Positions 1 through 8,421 of a stretch of DNA of 64,000 nucleotides are shown here, in pieces. The DNA is from UBA5972 sp964567685. Lineage in GTDB: Bacteria; Pseudomonadota; Alphaproteobacteria; Rhodobacterales; Rhodobacteraceae. The stretch is taken from NCBI GenBank assembly GCA_964567685.1, contig CAZMNO010000001.1, forward strand, positions 104,709 through 168,708, given 5' to 3'. Made by a program: the position numbers and the translations under genes. Each line of letters opens with the position of its first letter. Position 1 is the stretch's first letter. The notes under the pieces are model-generated. The model was not told the origin of the DNA and did not search any database. It saw nothing but the letters and a program-made list of their open reading frames with translations.

Positions 1-2
1 GC

Positions 3-1292
3 TGCCCACCGCTTGCCGTGGTGTTGCCATCCACCACTGAAGAGGTGGCTGCCGTTTTGACGATCTGTCACGACGAGAAAGTTCCCGTGGTGCCGCGCGG
101 CGCCGGCACCTCACTCGCCGGTGGCGCGCTGCCAACAGCGGATTGTGTCATTCTGGGAGTGGCGCGGCTGAACAGGGTTCTTGAGACCGACATCGAGAAC
201 CGGTTCATAAGGGTCCAGTCCGGCCGCACCAATCTCAGCGTCACAGGCGCGGTCGAGGATAAAGGGTACTTTTTCGCCCCCGATCCCTCCAGCCAGCTCG
301 CATGTGTAATCGCCGGGAATATCGCCATGAATTCCGGCGGCGCGCATTGCCTGAAATATGGCGTCATGACCAACAATCTTCTTGGGGTCACCATGGTTCT
401 GATGGACGGAACCGTGGTTGAAATCGGCGGGGCACATCTGGAAGCCGCAGGTCTTGATTTGCTCGGTCTGATCTGCGGATCAGAAGGTCAGCTTGGTGTC
501 GTCACTGAAGCGACCCTCAGGATACAGCCCAAGCCCGAAGGGGCGCGTCCGGTTCTGATGGGTTTTGACTCTGCCGAGGGTGCAGGGGCCTGTGTCTCCG
601 ACATCGTCAGATCGGGCCTGCTTCCGGTGGCCATCGAATATATGGACCGGCCGGCAATCCGCGCAACTGAAGCCTTCGCCAAGGCCGGCTATCCGGACGT
701 GGAGGCCCTGCTGATTATCGAGGTCGAAGGTTCTGCAGCCGAGATCAAGGACCAGCTTGACAAGATCATCGAAATTGCCCGCAGCCACAGTCCGGTTGCC
801 TTGCGTGAAAGTGCCAGTGAAGAGGAATCCAGGCGGATATGGGCCGGTCGCAAAGCGGCATTCGGGGCAATGGGCCAGATCAGCGATTACATGTGTCTTG
901 ACGGGACGATCCCGGTTTCCGAACTGCCGGATGTGTTGAGAGGTATTCGCGCACTTTCCGATCAATACGGCCTGGACGTTGCAAACGTGTTTCATGCCGG
1001 TGACGGCAACATGCACCCGCTTATTCTTTATGACGCCAACAAAACCGGCGACCTTGAGAAATGCGAGGCGATGGGGGCCGACATTCTAAAGCTCTGCGTC
1101 TCAGTTGGCGGGTGTCTGACGGGTGAGCACGGGGTCGGGGTTGAAAAGCGTGATTTGATGGATGTGCAATACGGCAAACCGGACATAGCGGCCCAGATCG
1201 CGGTGAAGGATGTGTTTGACCCCGATTGGCTGCTGAACCCGGCCAAGGTGTTTCCACTGGCTTATTCGGAAAACAGGCGAAACTGTGGTTGA
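3..1292 (+). CDS. glcD: glycolate oxidase FAD subunit GlcD (5' end outside window)
   Basis: This is the flavoprotein subunit of glycolate oxidase, which oxidises glycolate (or a similar 2-hydroxyacid) to glyoxylate. The frame is open from base 3 with no start in the window, and its first residues already belong to the FAD-binding (PCMH-type) domain, so roughly the first 50-60 residues are missing. Visible hallmarks are the glycine-rich PRGAGTSLAGGA segment, GGAHCLKYG, and the C-terminal FAD-oxidase_C motif GEHGVGVEKR followed by NPAKVFP. It is followed by glcE and glcF in the same direction, the classic glcDEF order. The assignment to glycolate rather than D-lactate rests on that order. Confidence 0.93.
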   Translation, partial: CPPLAVVLPSTTEEVAAVLTICHDEKVPVVPRGAGTSLAGGALPTADCVILGVARLNRVLETDIENRFIRVQSGRTNLSVTGAVEDKGYFFAPDPSSQLACVIAGNIAMNSGGAHCLKYGVMTNNLLGVTMVLMDGTVVEIGGAHLEAAGLDLLGLICGSEGQLGVVTEATLRIQPKPEGARPVLMGFDSAEGAGACVSDIVRSGLLPVAIEYMDRPAIRATEAFAKAGYPDVEALLIIEVEGSAAEIKDQLDKIIEIARSHSPVALRESASEEESRRIWAGRKAAFGAMGQISDYMCLDGTIPVSELPDVLRGIRALSDQYGLDVANVFHAGDGNMHPLILYDANKTGDLEKCEAMGADILKLCVSVGGCLTGEHGVGVEKRDLMDVQYGKPDIAAQIAVKDVFDPDWLLNPAKVFPLAYSENRRNCG

Positions 1293-1296
1293 TGGC

Positions 1297-1364
1297 CGCG
1301 CCAAGGGGGCTTTGCCTCCCGGCAAAAACCGCCTTCCCCCAAGGATATTGATGAAAAGAAGAAG
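1297..1364 (+). repeat. hairpin-bearing intergenic element, copy 1
   Basis: The glcD-glcE spacer contains a GGGGGC-TTT-GCCTCC hairpin, then a C-rich stretch and AAGGATATTGATGAAAAGAAG running into the glcE start. A similar arrangement (GGTGGC-AAA-GCCACC hairpin, then AGGAGTATTTCTGAAACAATG) lies at 14770-14853. From memory, spacers of this type recur in roseobacter genomes. The repeat status rests on only two divergent copies here. Confidence 0.35.
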
Positions 1365-2501
1365 ATGAAGCCAACGAGTGAAAGTGAGCTGAGTGAAGCA
1401 GTGGCAGGCGCGGGCCAGGGGCTGCGTATCGCTGGTGGCGGCACCCGGCCAATCGGCAATCCTGTTGTCGGCGATCAATTGCATTTGAGTGCGTTAAGCG
1501 GTGTTGAACTCTATGAACCCGGCGCGCTGACACTTGTGGTCAAGGCAGGTACACCCTTGGCAGAGGTTGAGGCTTTGCTGGCCTCGGAAAACCAGCGATT
1601 GGCGTTTGAGCCGATGGATCACCGGGGCCTATCGGGCACTTCAGGCGAGCCGACAATCGGGGGAGTTGTGGCGGCGAATATCTCAGGGCCGCGCCGGATC
1701 CAGGTTGGGGCCTGCCGTGATTTTCTGCTTGGCGTGCGCTTTGTCGATGGCACGGGGCAGATTCTGAAGAATGGCGGGCGGGTGATGAAGAACGTCACCG
1801 GATACGATCTGGTCAAACTGCTGGCGGGCAGTTTCGGTACTTTAGGTGTGCTGAGCGAGGTTTCTCTGAAAGTGCTGCCGGATTGCGAAGCAACGGCGGT
1901 GTTGCTGATCGACGGGCTTGATGACGCGCAGGCGATATCGGCTTTGTCACGGGCACTCGGTTCTCCGTTTGAGGTGTCAGGTGCTGCACATACCCCATCC
2001 GGTCTTGATGGCAGGCCGGTCACGATGATCCGGGTGGAAGGCTTCGAAGCCTCGGTCAGCTACCGGGCTGGCAAGTTGAAGGAGGTATTGGCTGGTATTG
2101 GTGAAATCAGCATCGAAACCGACCCTGATCGCACAAAAGCTGGCTGGAAATGGGTGCGCGATGTGGCGGCTTTTCACGATAAGTCGGGCGATGTGTGGCG
2201 GATCTCGGTCAAGCCGAGCGATGGACCGGATGTTGGCAGAGCTCTGCACCAAAACTGCGACGCTGAGCTGCTTTATGACTGGGGCGGCGGGCTGGTCTGG
2301 GCGCTGGTGCCGGAAGACAGCGATGTTCGGTCTGTTCTGACAGGATTTGGCGATCACGCCAGGCTGGAACGAGCCTCGGATCCGGTGAAATCACGGTCAG
2401 GGGCCTTTGCCAGTGAAGGGCCGGTTCTGGATCGGATCACAGCCGGGTTGCGGCAGAAATTTGATCCACGTGGCATTCTCAATCCCGGATTGATGGGATA
2501 G
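1365..2501 (+). CDS. glcE: glycolate oxidase FAD-binding subunit GlcE
   Basis: Second flavin-binding subunit of the glycolate oxidase complex, 378 residues. The N-terminal half is a PCMH-type FAD domain (GGGTRP near residue 24, then IGGVVAANISGPRR and VMKNVTGYDLVKLLAGSFG). The C-terminal half is degenerate compared with GlcD and ends in FDPRGILNPG. The ATG chosen follows an AAGAAG-rich leader. It is separated from glcF by 6 nt and is almost certainly cotranscribed with glcD and glcF. GlcE has no known activity without the other two subunits. Confidence 0.94.
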   Translation: MKPTSESELSEAVAGAGQGLRIAGGGTRPIGNPVVGDQLHLSALSGVELYEPGALTLVVKAGTPLAEVEALLASENQRLAFEPMDHRGLSGTSGEPTIGGVVAANISGPRRIQVGACRDFLLGVRFVDGTGQILKNGGRVMKNVTGYDLVKLLAGSFGTLGVLSEVSLKVLPDCEATAVLLIDGLDDAQAISALSRALGSPFEVSGAAHTPSGLDGRPVTMIRVEGFEASVSYRAGKLKEVLAGIGEISIETDPDRTKAGWKWVRDVAAFHDKSGDVWRISVKPSDGPDVGRALHQNCDAELLYDWGGGLVWALVPEDSDVRSVLTGFGDHARLERASDPVKSRSGAFASEGPVLDRITAGLRQKFDPRGILNPGLMG

Positions 2502-2507
2502 GCGGCC

Positions 2508-3800
2508 ATGCAAACCCATTTCACCCCTCAGCAGCTCCAAAACCCCGGTCTGGCCTATGCCAATGACATTCTGCGATCCTGTGTTCATTGCGGCTTTTGC
2601 ACCGCAACCTGCCCCACCTATCAGGTCCTTGGCGATGAGCTCGACAGTCCGCGCGGGCGGATTTACCTGATCAAGGATATGCTGGAAACCGGGCGAGCTG
2701 CTGATGAGAAAACCGTCAAACACATAGATCGCTGCCTGTCCTGTCTGGCCTGTATGACGACCTGCCCGTCGGGTGTGAACTACATGCATTTGGTGGATAT
2801 GGCGCGCGCGTATATCGAAGACACCTATGAACGCCCGCTGAGTGATCGGCTGCTGCGTTGGGTGCTGGCACGGATTTTACCTTACCCAAAGCGGTTCCGG
2901 CTGGCCGTATTAGGGGCCTGGATCGGGCGCCCCTTCGGGTTTCTGGTACCAAGGAAATACCGCGTTTTGCTGGAGATGGCGCCGCAATCCCTGCCCCCTG
3001 TCAGCCGTAACGATGATCCGCAGGTGTTTGCTCCAACAGGCGCGCGGAAAATGCGGGTGGCGCTGATGACCGGATGCGCGCAGAAGGCGCTCAACACCGA
3101 TATCAATGATGCCACGATCCGGTTGTTGCGGCGTCTGGGGTGCGAGGTTGTGGTGGCCAAAGATACGGGTTGCTGTGGGGCCATGTCCCATCACATGGGC
3201 AAAACGCCGGACAGCAAGCATATGGCGGCGCGAAATATTGCCGCGTGGAAGGCCGAGATCGATGGCGCGGGGTTGGATGCGATTGTCGTCAATACCTCGG
3301 GCTGTGGCACCCATGTGAAGGATTACGGGCACCTGTTCGACCAGGATTCACTGGCGGATACGGCTGCTGAGGTGGCCGGGCTGACGCGCGATATTACCGA
3401 GGTTCTGGCGCAGCTCGATCTGCCGGAAGGAGGCGCGCCTTCGCTGCGTATCGCTTATCACGCAGCCTGTTCGCTGCAACACGGTCAAAAGATTGTTGCC
3501 GAGCCCAAAACGCTTCTTCAGCGTGCCGGGTATGAGGTGATGAGCCCGCAAGACAGCCATCTTTGTTGCGGTTCGGCGGGTACCTATAATCTGCTTCAGC
3601 CTGATATCGCCAATCAGTTGCAAGCCCGCAAAGCGGCAACCCTTGATGCCCTTGCACCTGACGTGATTGCAGCCGGGAATATCGGCTGCATGATCCAGAT
3701 CGGCGCGGCCTCTACTGTACCCGTGGTTCATACAGTCGAGTTGCTTGACTGGGCGACTGGCGGGCCGAAGCCACACAGCCTATGCGCGACTACCGAATAA
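2508..3800 (+). CDS. glcF: glycolate oxidase iron-sulfur subunit GlcF
   Basis: The 430-residue iron-sulfur subunit passes electrons from the GlcD/GlcE flavins to the membrane quinone pool. Two 4Fe-4S motifs are visible near the N-terminus: CVHCGFCTATCP and CLSCLACMTTCP. Two cysteine-rich CCG domains follow, with DTGCCGAMSHHMG and DSHLCCGSAGTYN. No membrane segment is seen, as expected for a peripheral subunit. It is the last gene of the glcDEF operon; the next gene begins about 100 nt downstream and is functionally unrelated. Confidence 0.95.
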   Translation: MQTHFTPQQLQNPGLAYANDILRSCVHCGFCTATCPTYQVLGDELDSPRGRIYLIKDMLETGRAADEKTVKHIDRCLSCLACMTTCPSGVNYMHLVDMARAYIEDTYERPLSDRLLRWVLARILPYPKRFRLAVLGAWIGRPFGFLVPRKYRVLLEMAPQSLPPVSRNDDPQVFAPTGARKMRVALMTGCAQKALNTDINDATIRLLRRLGCEVVVAKDTGCCGAMSHHMGKTPDSKHMAARNIAAWKAEIDGAGLDAIVVNTSGCGTHVKDYGHLFDQDSLADTAAEVAGLTRDITEVLAQLDLPEGGAPSLRIAYHAACSLQHGQKIVAEPKTLLQRAGYEVMSPQDSHLCCGSAGTYNLLQPDIANQLQARKAATLDALAPDVIAAGNIGCMIQIGAASTVPVVHTVELLDWATGGPKPHSLCATTE

Positions 3801-3900
3801 AATTGCCTTAACTTCAGCGCAACTTCCCACAATGTGGCCTTAGTTTCGCCCAATGGATTCATAGATTGAATTCGAGGGGGCGCAGACTTGAGGAATGAGT

Positions 3901-4719
3901 ATGCGCAAGTTTTTGCTGCTGTTGTTGGTTTTGTGGATTACTGCAGAAAGAGCGCCTGCCAAAGATACGACACCGCCAATCGGCCTTTTGACAGCCGATG
4001 ACGCGCGCGCCTGGGAGGCTGTGGGACGTGTCAACCTGATTGGAACCGGATTTTGCACCGGGGCGCTGATTGCGCCTGATCTGGTGCTGACGGCTGCGCA
4101 TTGCCTTTTTGACAAACGCACGGGCGAGCGGATCGCCACCGCCAATGTGGAATTTCTGGCCGGTTGGCGTGATGGCCGCGCGGCTGCATCGCGCGCCGCC
4201 AAGCGGGTGGTCATTCACAGTGATTACAAATACCAAAGCTCGCGCCGTCTGGATCGGGTTGCTGCCGATATCGCCCTGATCGAGCTGGATCATCCGATTA
4301 GAAATACCCGAATTACGCCCTTTGAATGGGCCCGCCGCCCGCGCATCGGACAGGAAGTTCAGGTTGTCAGCTATGCCAAAGACCGCGCCGAAGCGCCAAG
4401 CTATCAGGAAACCTGCCATGTGCTTGGCCGCGATCCTTCGGTTCTGGTACTGTCCTGCCAGGTCAGCTTTGGGGCCTCTGGCTCCCCGATCTTTGTGGTT
4501 GAGAACGGCGTGCCGCGCATTGCTTCTGTCGTGTCTGCCAAGGCCGAATGGAAAAACCGTGACGTGGCCCTTGGTGCCGCGCTTGGCCGACCGCTGGAGG
4601 AACTGATCACCCGGCTGGCCAATAACGATGGTGTGTTTCAGCGGATCGAGCCCCTCAGTTCCGATTTCAAGAACCAGGAAAACAGCGGCAAAGAACGGCT
4701 GAAATTCATCAAACCCTGA
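3901..4719 (+). CDS. secreted trypsin-like serine protease
   Basis: A chymotrypsin-fold (S1) protease of 272 residues with an N-terminal signal peptide (MRKFLLLLLVLWITA), so it acts in the periplasm or outside the cell. The catalytic triad is visible: His67 in TAAHC, Asp123 in ADIALIEL and Ser193 in GASGSP. Four further cysteines could form disulfides. An in-frame ATG lies 6 nt upstream (3895), but AGGA sits 6 nt before the ATG at 3901, which makes that start better. The substrate is unknown. The stop codon is followed within 4 nt by the heat-shock promoter of the next gene. Confidence 0.88.
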   Translation: MRKFLLLLLVLWITAERAPAKDTTPPIGLLTADDARAWEAVGRVNLIGTGFCTGALIAPDLVLTAAHCLFDKRTGERIATANVEFLAGWRDGRAAASRAAKRVVIHSDYKYQSSRRLDRVAADIALIELDHPIRNTRITPFEWARRPRIGQEVQVVSYAKDRAEAPSYQETCHVLGRDPSVLVLSCQVSFGASGSPIFVVENGVPRIASVVSAKAEWKNRDVALGAALGRPLEELITRLANNDGVFQRIEPLSSDFKNQENSGKERLKFIKP

Positions 4720-4722
4720 CCC

Positions 4723-4751
4723 CTTGAAGCGCGAATTAAGCTTTCCCATAT
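4723..4751 (+). promoter_or_regulatory. sigma-32 (RpoH) heat-shock promoter
   Basis: CTTGAA at 4723-4728 and CCCATAT at 4745-4751, with a 16-nt spacer, match the alphaproteobacterial/enterobacterial RpoH consensus (CTTGAA ... CCCATnT) almost perfectly. The element lies directly between the protease stop codon and the hsp20 gene, as expected for a small heat-shock gene. The predicted transcript starts near 4758 and has a leader of about 100 nt. Confidence 0.8.
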
Positions 4752-4798
4752 CTGTGGTGTCGGATGCCTTTGTTAAGGGTCTGGCAAAAGCAACAGAT

Positions 4799-4851
4799 GG
4801 CCTGTCCATGGTGGAAGGCCGCGAACATGTATCGCTCTAAAAGGAGGATGC
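4799..4851 (+). promoter_or_regulatory. ROSE-like RNA thermometer in the hsp20 leader
   Basis: Two hairpins can be drawn in the leader. The first spans 4799-4820: GGCCT and TCCA pair with TGGA and AGGCC, with one bulged G. The second pairs TATCGCTCT (4830-4838) with GGAGGATG (4843-4850) across an AAAA loop, with G4834 bulged, and so hides the Shine-Dalgarno GGAGG. A UYGCU segment (here TCGCT) facing the ribosome binding site with an unpaired G is the diagnostic feature of ROSE thermometers on small heat-shock genes in Rhizobiales and relatives. The call is by pattern and not by folding energy. Confidence 0.72.
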
Positions 4852-4855
4852 GGCT

Positions 4856-5335
4856 ATGCGCAACTTTGATTTTTCACCCCTTTACCGTTCAACCGTGGGC
4901 TTTGACCACTTTGCTGATCTGATCGACCGGGCTTTTACCGGTGATGTCAGCCAGAACACTTACCCGCCCTTCAACATCGAAAAGACAGCCGATGACGCTT
5001 ACCGGATTTCAATCGCGGTGGCTGGTTTTTCCGAAGATGACCTGAAAGTTGAAACCCGTGACAACCAGCTGCTCGTGTCGGCACAGAAGTCTGAGGCAAC
5101 CAAGGAAGAAGGAAAAACCTTTCTGCATCGCGGTATCGCCGAACGCTCGTTTGAGAAGCGCTTTCAGCTGGCCGACCATGTGATGGTCACCGGCGCCTCG
5201 GTTGAGAACGGGATGCTCAACGTTGATCTGATGCGCGAAATGCCCGAAGCGCTGAAGCCGCGCCGGATCGAGATCAACTCGCCCAGAACCATTACCGCGA
5301 AACCCGCGAAGAAGGCGGTTTCAAAAGCCGCATAA
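4856..5335 (+). CDS. Hsp20 family small heat-shock protein (IbpA-like)
   Basis: An alpha-crystallin-type small heat-shock protein of 159 residues that holds unfolding cytoplasmic proteins for refolding by other chaperones. The N-terminal MRNFDFSPLYRSTVGFD is typical of the IbpA class. The alpha-crystallin domain covers about residues 35-130 (YRISIAVAGF, LHRGIAERSFEKRF), followed by a short alanine/lysine-rich tail instead of a clear IxI motif (RRIEI is the nearest). The start follows AAAAGGAGG. It is monocistronic: an RpoH promoter and a probable RNA thermometer lie upstream and a strong terminator downstream. Confidence 0.95.
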   Translation: MRNFDFSPLYRSTVGFDHFADLIDRAFTGDVSQNTYPPFNIEKTADDAYRISIAVAGFSEDDLKVETRDNQLLVSAQKSEATKEEGKTFLHRGIAERSFEKRFQLADHVMVTGASVENGMLNVDLMREMPEALKPRRIEINSPRTITAKPAKKAVSKAA

Positions 5336-5361
5336 CGTCTGGTTTGGTGCACCTCACGTTG

Positions 5362-5392
5362 AAAGCCCGGATCGCGTGATCCGGGCTTTTTT
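5362..5392 (+). terminator. rho-independent terminator after hsp20
   Basis: A perfect 12-bp stem (AAAGCCCGGATC / GATCCGGGCTTT) with loop GCGT runs into a T-rich tract. It ends the hsp20 transcript. Because the stem begins with AAA, it could also serve the convergent VWA gene. Confidence 0.88.
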
Positions 5393-5416
5393 GTTTTGGC
5401 AAGTTGGTGAATAAGC

Positions 5417-7348
5417 CTATTTTGACAGTGTTTCCGCCAGCCGCATCAGGGTGATGGCTTCGGCGCGGTAGCCAAACGGATCCTCGCCTTTGGTGGCATT
5501 TGCCAGCGCAATGGCCTCCGGGTAGCTCCAGTCGCCCATGTATTTGCCATCACGCAGCAATTGGCCAAATCCGGCAATTGCCGCGCTGAAGCCTGCTTCG
5601 GTTGTGGGTGCCGATGTGGCATCGCTGTTGGCAATTGGCGTTGTGATCAGCTGGCTTGTAGCTTCACCCGGCGTTTTGTAACGCAGTTTGAGAAAGCCCA
5701 ACTCATCTGACTCGCTCTGTTCCGCCGCTGCCTGATAGCGCAAGGGGTCAGACATGATCGCGGGTGATCCGTTGGGCGTTACCTCGTAAATCGCGGTGAC
5801 GACATGACCGGCACCGATATCCCCGGCATCAACCTTGTCATTGTTGAAATCCTCGCGGGTAAGCTGGCGGGTCTCATAGCCGATCAGGCGATATTCGGCG
5901 ATCATGGCCGGGTTAAACTCGACCTGAATCTTGACGTCATTGGCGATGGGGAAGAGAGCACCCGAGACCTGATCAACCAGCACTTTCTGCGCCTCACTCA
6001 ACGTGTCGATATACGAGGCCGTGCCATTGCCGTTCTGTGCCAGACTTTGCATCAGCGCGTCGTTGTAATTGCCGCGACCAAAGCCGAGCACCGAAAGATA
6101 GGTGCCGCTTTCGCGCTTGTCTTCGATATATTCCTTCAGCGCTTCCGGATCGGAAATGCCGACATTGAAATCCCCATCCGTTGCCAGCAGAACCCGCCCT
6201 ATGCGCCCGTCTTCTTTCATCTTTTCCGCCTGTGCATAGGCCAGCTGAAGGCCAGCCTGACCTGCGGTTGAACCGCCTGCCTCAAGCCGGTCTAGGGCAG
6301 CGAGAATGGCACCAGGGTCGCTGGCGCTGGTCGGTTCAAGCACAACGCCCGAACTGCCCGCATAGGTGACCATCGACACCCTGTCCTGTGGGCTGAGGCG
6401 AGAGAGCAGCAGCCTGAAAGACTGCTTCAGAAGCGGCAGTTTGTTGGCGTCCTGCATCGATCCCGAGGTATCGATCAGGAAAACGAGGTCAAGTGGCGGG
6501 CGGTTTTCGACGATGGGTTTTTCACCCTGAATGCCGATATGAACCAGCTTGGTGTGAATATTCCAAGGGGTTTGAAAGACCGCGACCGAGGTGGCAAAGG
6601 GGGCATCCCCACTTTCAGGGGCGCGGTAGTCGTAGGGGAAATAGTTGACCATTTCCTCGATCCTGACGGCATCGCGATCCGGCAGATAGCCATCCATGAT
6701 CGCGGCACGGATATAGGCGTAAGAGGCGGTATCGACGTCGATCGAGAAGGTTGAAACAGGTTCTTCCGCGACAATCCGCAAAGGGTTCGGATCTTCATTG
6801 GCAAAGCGCTCGTTGTCTTCGAGCGCAATTTGCAGCCGGTCATCACTATCCATGGCGATCAGACCGGCAACAGATTCCTGCTCGACCTTGCGCTTGGCCA
6901 GAACCGTAGGGGCTGCAGCGGCTTCCGGGGCCATGTCATATTCAACGGCCGGTTCCTCAATGGCGGGTGCGGGCAGTTCGGCGAGGTGATCGTAGCCATC
7001 CACTTTTCTTTCCCGTTCCGTGGTGCCGGTTGTCAGGCCAAGTGTCTGATCGGGAACGAGATTATCCATTGGCAGGATGATGAGAACGCCAAGGCCGAGA
7101 ACGGCCAGGCTTGAGGTTGCATAAAGGGCGGGGCGCAGTCCGATATTGTGGAACATGTTTCTTACTCCTGTTACAAATCCGGCCGGATTGTCCGGGCCGT
7201 CAGTGTTAGGACGCATGTTCTCTGCGGTTTCTTGGCGGGCTGCGAAATTTTTTTGTGCCAGCGCAATGGCACGGGCCTTAGCGTCGTCGTCAGGCGCAGG
7301 CGTGGCGGCCTGAAGGGCTGATTTCAGCCTTTTGAGTTCATCGGTCAT
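5417..7348 (-). CDS. VWA domain membrane protein, YfbK family
   Basis: A 643-residue protein built like YfbK: about 90 cytoplasmic residues, one membrane helix (ALYATSSLAVLGLGVLIILP), a variable linker, a von Willebrand N-terminal region (STFSIDVDTASYAYIR), a VWA domain with a MIDAS site (DLVFLIDTSGSMQDANK, later LLATDGDFNVG) and a C-terminal DUF3520 region. It overlaps the preceding sigma-factor gene (ATGA), so the two are translationally coupled. The cytoplasmic N-terminus could serve as the anti-sigma contact, which is an inference from this pairing. The ligand of the VWA domain is unknown. Confidence 0.87.
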   Translation of the reverse strand: MTDELKRLKSALQAATPAPDDDAKARAIALAQKNFAARQETAENMRPNTDGPDNPAGFVTGVRNMFHNIGLRPALYATSSLAVLGLGVLIILPMDNLVPDQTLGLTTGTTERERKVDGYDHLAELPAPAIEEPAVEYDMAPEAAAAPTVLAKRKVEQESVAGLIAMDSDDRLQIALEDNERFANEDPNPLRIVAEEPVSTFSIDVDTASYAYIRAAIMDGYLPDRDAVRIEEMVNYFPYDYRAPESGDAPFATSVAVFQTPWNIHTKLVHIGIQGEKPIVENRPPLDLVFLIDTSGSMQDANKLPLLKQSFRLLLSRLSPQDRVSMVTYAGSSGVVLEPTSASDPGAILAALDRLEAGGSTAGQAGLQLAYAQAEKMKEDGRIGRVLLATDGDFNVGISDPEALKEYIEDKRESGTYLSVLGFGRGNYNDALMQSLAQNGNGTASYIDTLSEAQKVLVDQVSGALFPIANDVKIQVEFNPAMIAEYRLIGYETRQLTREDFNNDKVDAGDIGAGHVVTAIYEVTPNGSPAIMSDPLRYQAAAEQSESDELGFLKLRYKTPGEATSQLITTPIANSDATSAPTTEAGFSAAIAGFGQLLRDGKYMGDWSYPEAIALANATKGEDPFGYRAEAITLMRLAETLSK

Positions 7349-7893
7349 CAGATCCGTTCCTCTGCTTTGGCCAGATCGCGTAAAACACGCCTGACCTCGC
7401 TCATGCGCCAGGACACCGTGCCTTGGGAAACATCCAGTATTTCCGCGGCCTCAGCGTGGGTCAGTTCCTCGCCCAAGACCAGCGCGACGGTTTCCTGCAA
7501 TTCGGTCGACAGTGTCGTCATTGCCTGTCGCAACCATTTAAGCTCGTCACGCTTCTCAGCGGTTTCGGCCCGCGAAAGCGCCTCGACCTCGCCCCAGCCA
7601 TCCGCCGCCTTGGCACGCGTTTTCCGTTTGCGAATACGGTCAAGTGCGGCGTTGATGGTGACCCGGTAAAGCCAGGTCGTGAAGCGTGCGTCGCCGCGAA
7701 ACCCTGCAAGTTTCCCCGGCAGCGCCGCACAAATATCCTGCGCCAGATCCTCGGCATCTGCACGGCGGCCGAGCATTCGGAAAGACAGGCGATAGATCAG
7801 ATCGTAATGCCGCGTCAGCAATTCGGTGAACGCACCCGCATCCCCCGCAAGCGCGCAACGAACCAGATCATGATCGCCTGTTTCCATCAGCAT
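7348..7893 (-). CDS. ECF-type RNA polymerase sigma factor
   Basis: A small sigma-70 family factor with region 2 (LIYRLSFRMLGRRADAEDLAQDI, quoted in part: AEDLAQDI) and region 4 (LTHAEAAEILDVSQGTVSWR, the helix-turn-helix that reads the -35 box). No start has a good ribosome binding site. The ATG at 7893 is used here (181 aa), while a TTG at 7923 would add 10 residues. It overlaps the downstream VWA gene by 1 nt (ATGA), implying one operon. The downstream protein, with its cytoplasmic N-terminus and membrane helix, is the natural candidate for controlling it. Confidence 0.88.
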   Translation of the reverse strand: MLMETGDHDLVRCALAGDAGAFTELLTRHYDLIYRLSFRMLGRRADAEDLAQDICAALPGKLAGFRGDARFTTWLYRVTINAALDRIRKRKTRAKAADGWGEVEALSRAETAEKRDELKWLRQAMTTLSTELQETVALVLGEELTHAEAAEILDVSQGTVSWRMSEVRRVLRDLAKAEERI

Positions 7894-8190
7894 AGTGTGG
7901 GTGAGACGTGTGGGCGCCGTCAATCCTTGGCGGGTGCGTTAACTTTTTTGATTTTAGGGGGTGCAGTGTATGACATGCTTACAGAACCTATACTACATCG
8001 TGTGACTAGGTGGCATTTGGTTTTAAGCGCTGCCTTGCTGGTTTGGCTTACGCTGGGAGCGATTGATCGTCGTGATGTGAGGTCGCACCGAGCGGGACTA
8101 ACAGCCGTTTTATGCTACACTCCCTACAGCGCGCTGGGCTGCGGGTTTCCATTCATCCGGCAGGCCAAGAATGAACGGGGAGGTCATTGA

Positions 8191-8271
8191 ATGGAAATGC
8201 TAGTTACCTGTGATGGAACACCGATCGCTTATGAACGAATTGGAACAGGTCCGCCGCAGGCTTCAGTTTGA
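8191..8271 (+). pseudogene. 5' remnant of an alpha/beta hydrolase gene
   Basis: Behind a good Shine-Dalgarno (GGGGAGG) an ATG opens 26 codons reading MEMLVTCDGTPIAYERIGTG, then PP, then divergent residues and TGA. The DGTxIAYERxGxGPP pattern is the conserved start of many small alpha/beta hydrolases, but the fold normally continues for about 240 more residues and nothing downstream resembles it. I read it as a truncated gene. The surrounding 7.9-8.4 kb region otherwise has no convincing gene. A 71-codon frame at 7976-8190 immediately upstream has no recognisable features. Confidence 0.5.
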
Positions 8272-8345
8272 CGGAATCCGCGAGTGTAACTTTGGACTAT
8301 CGTCCGGATAACCCTAATTAACGGATGGCAAGCCGGAGGTGAACA

Positions 8346-8393
8346 CCGCTTCAAAGCGGCCTGCAAAGTGATTTCGAAATCCCTTTTTAGGGA
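8346..8393 (+). repeat. hairpin repeat, copy 1
   Basis: CCGCTTCAAAGCGG hairpin, then AAAGTGATTTCGAAATCC and a TCCC-TTTTTA-GGGA hairpin. The reverse complement of 23375-23428 has the same order of elements, with AAGTGATTTCGAAATC identical in both. The two copies are in opposite orientation, each in non-coding DNA. Confidence 0.55.
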
Positions 8394-8421
8394 CAGTGCA
8401 CAAGTTATCGCGCCTGGCTGG

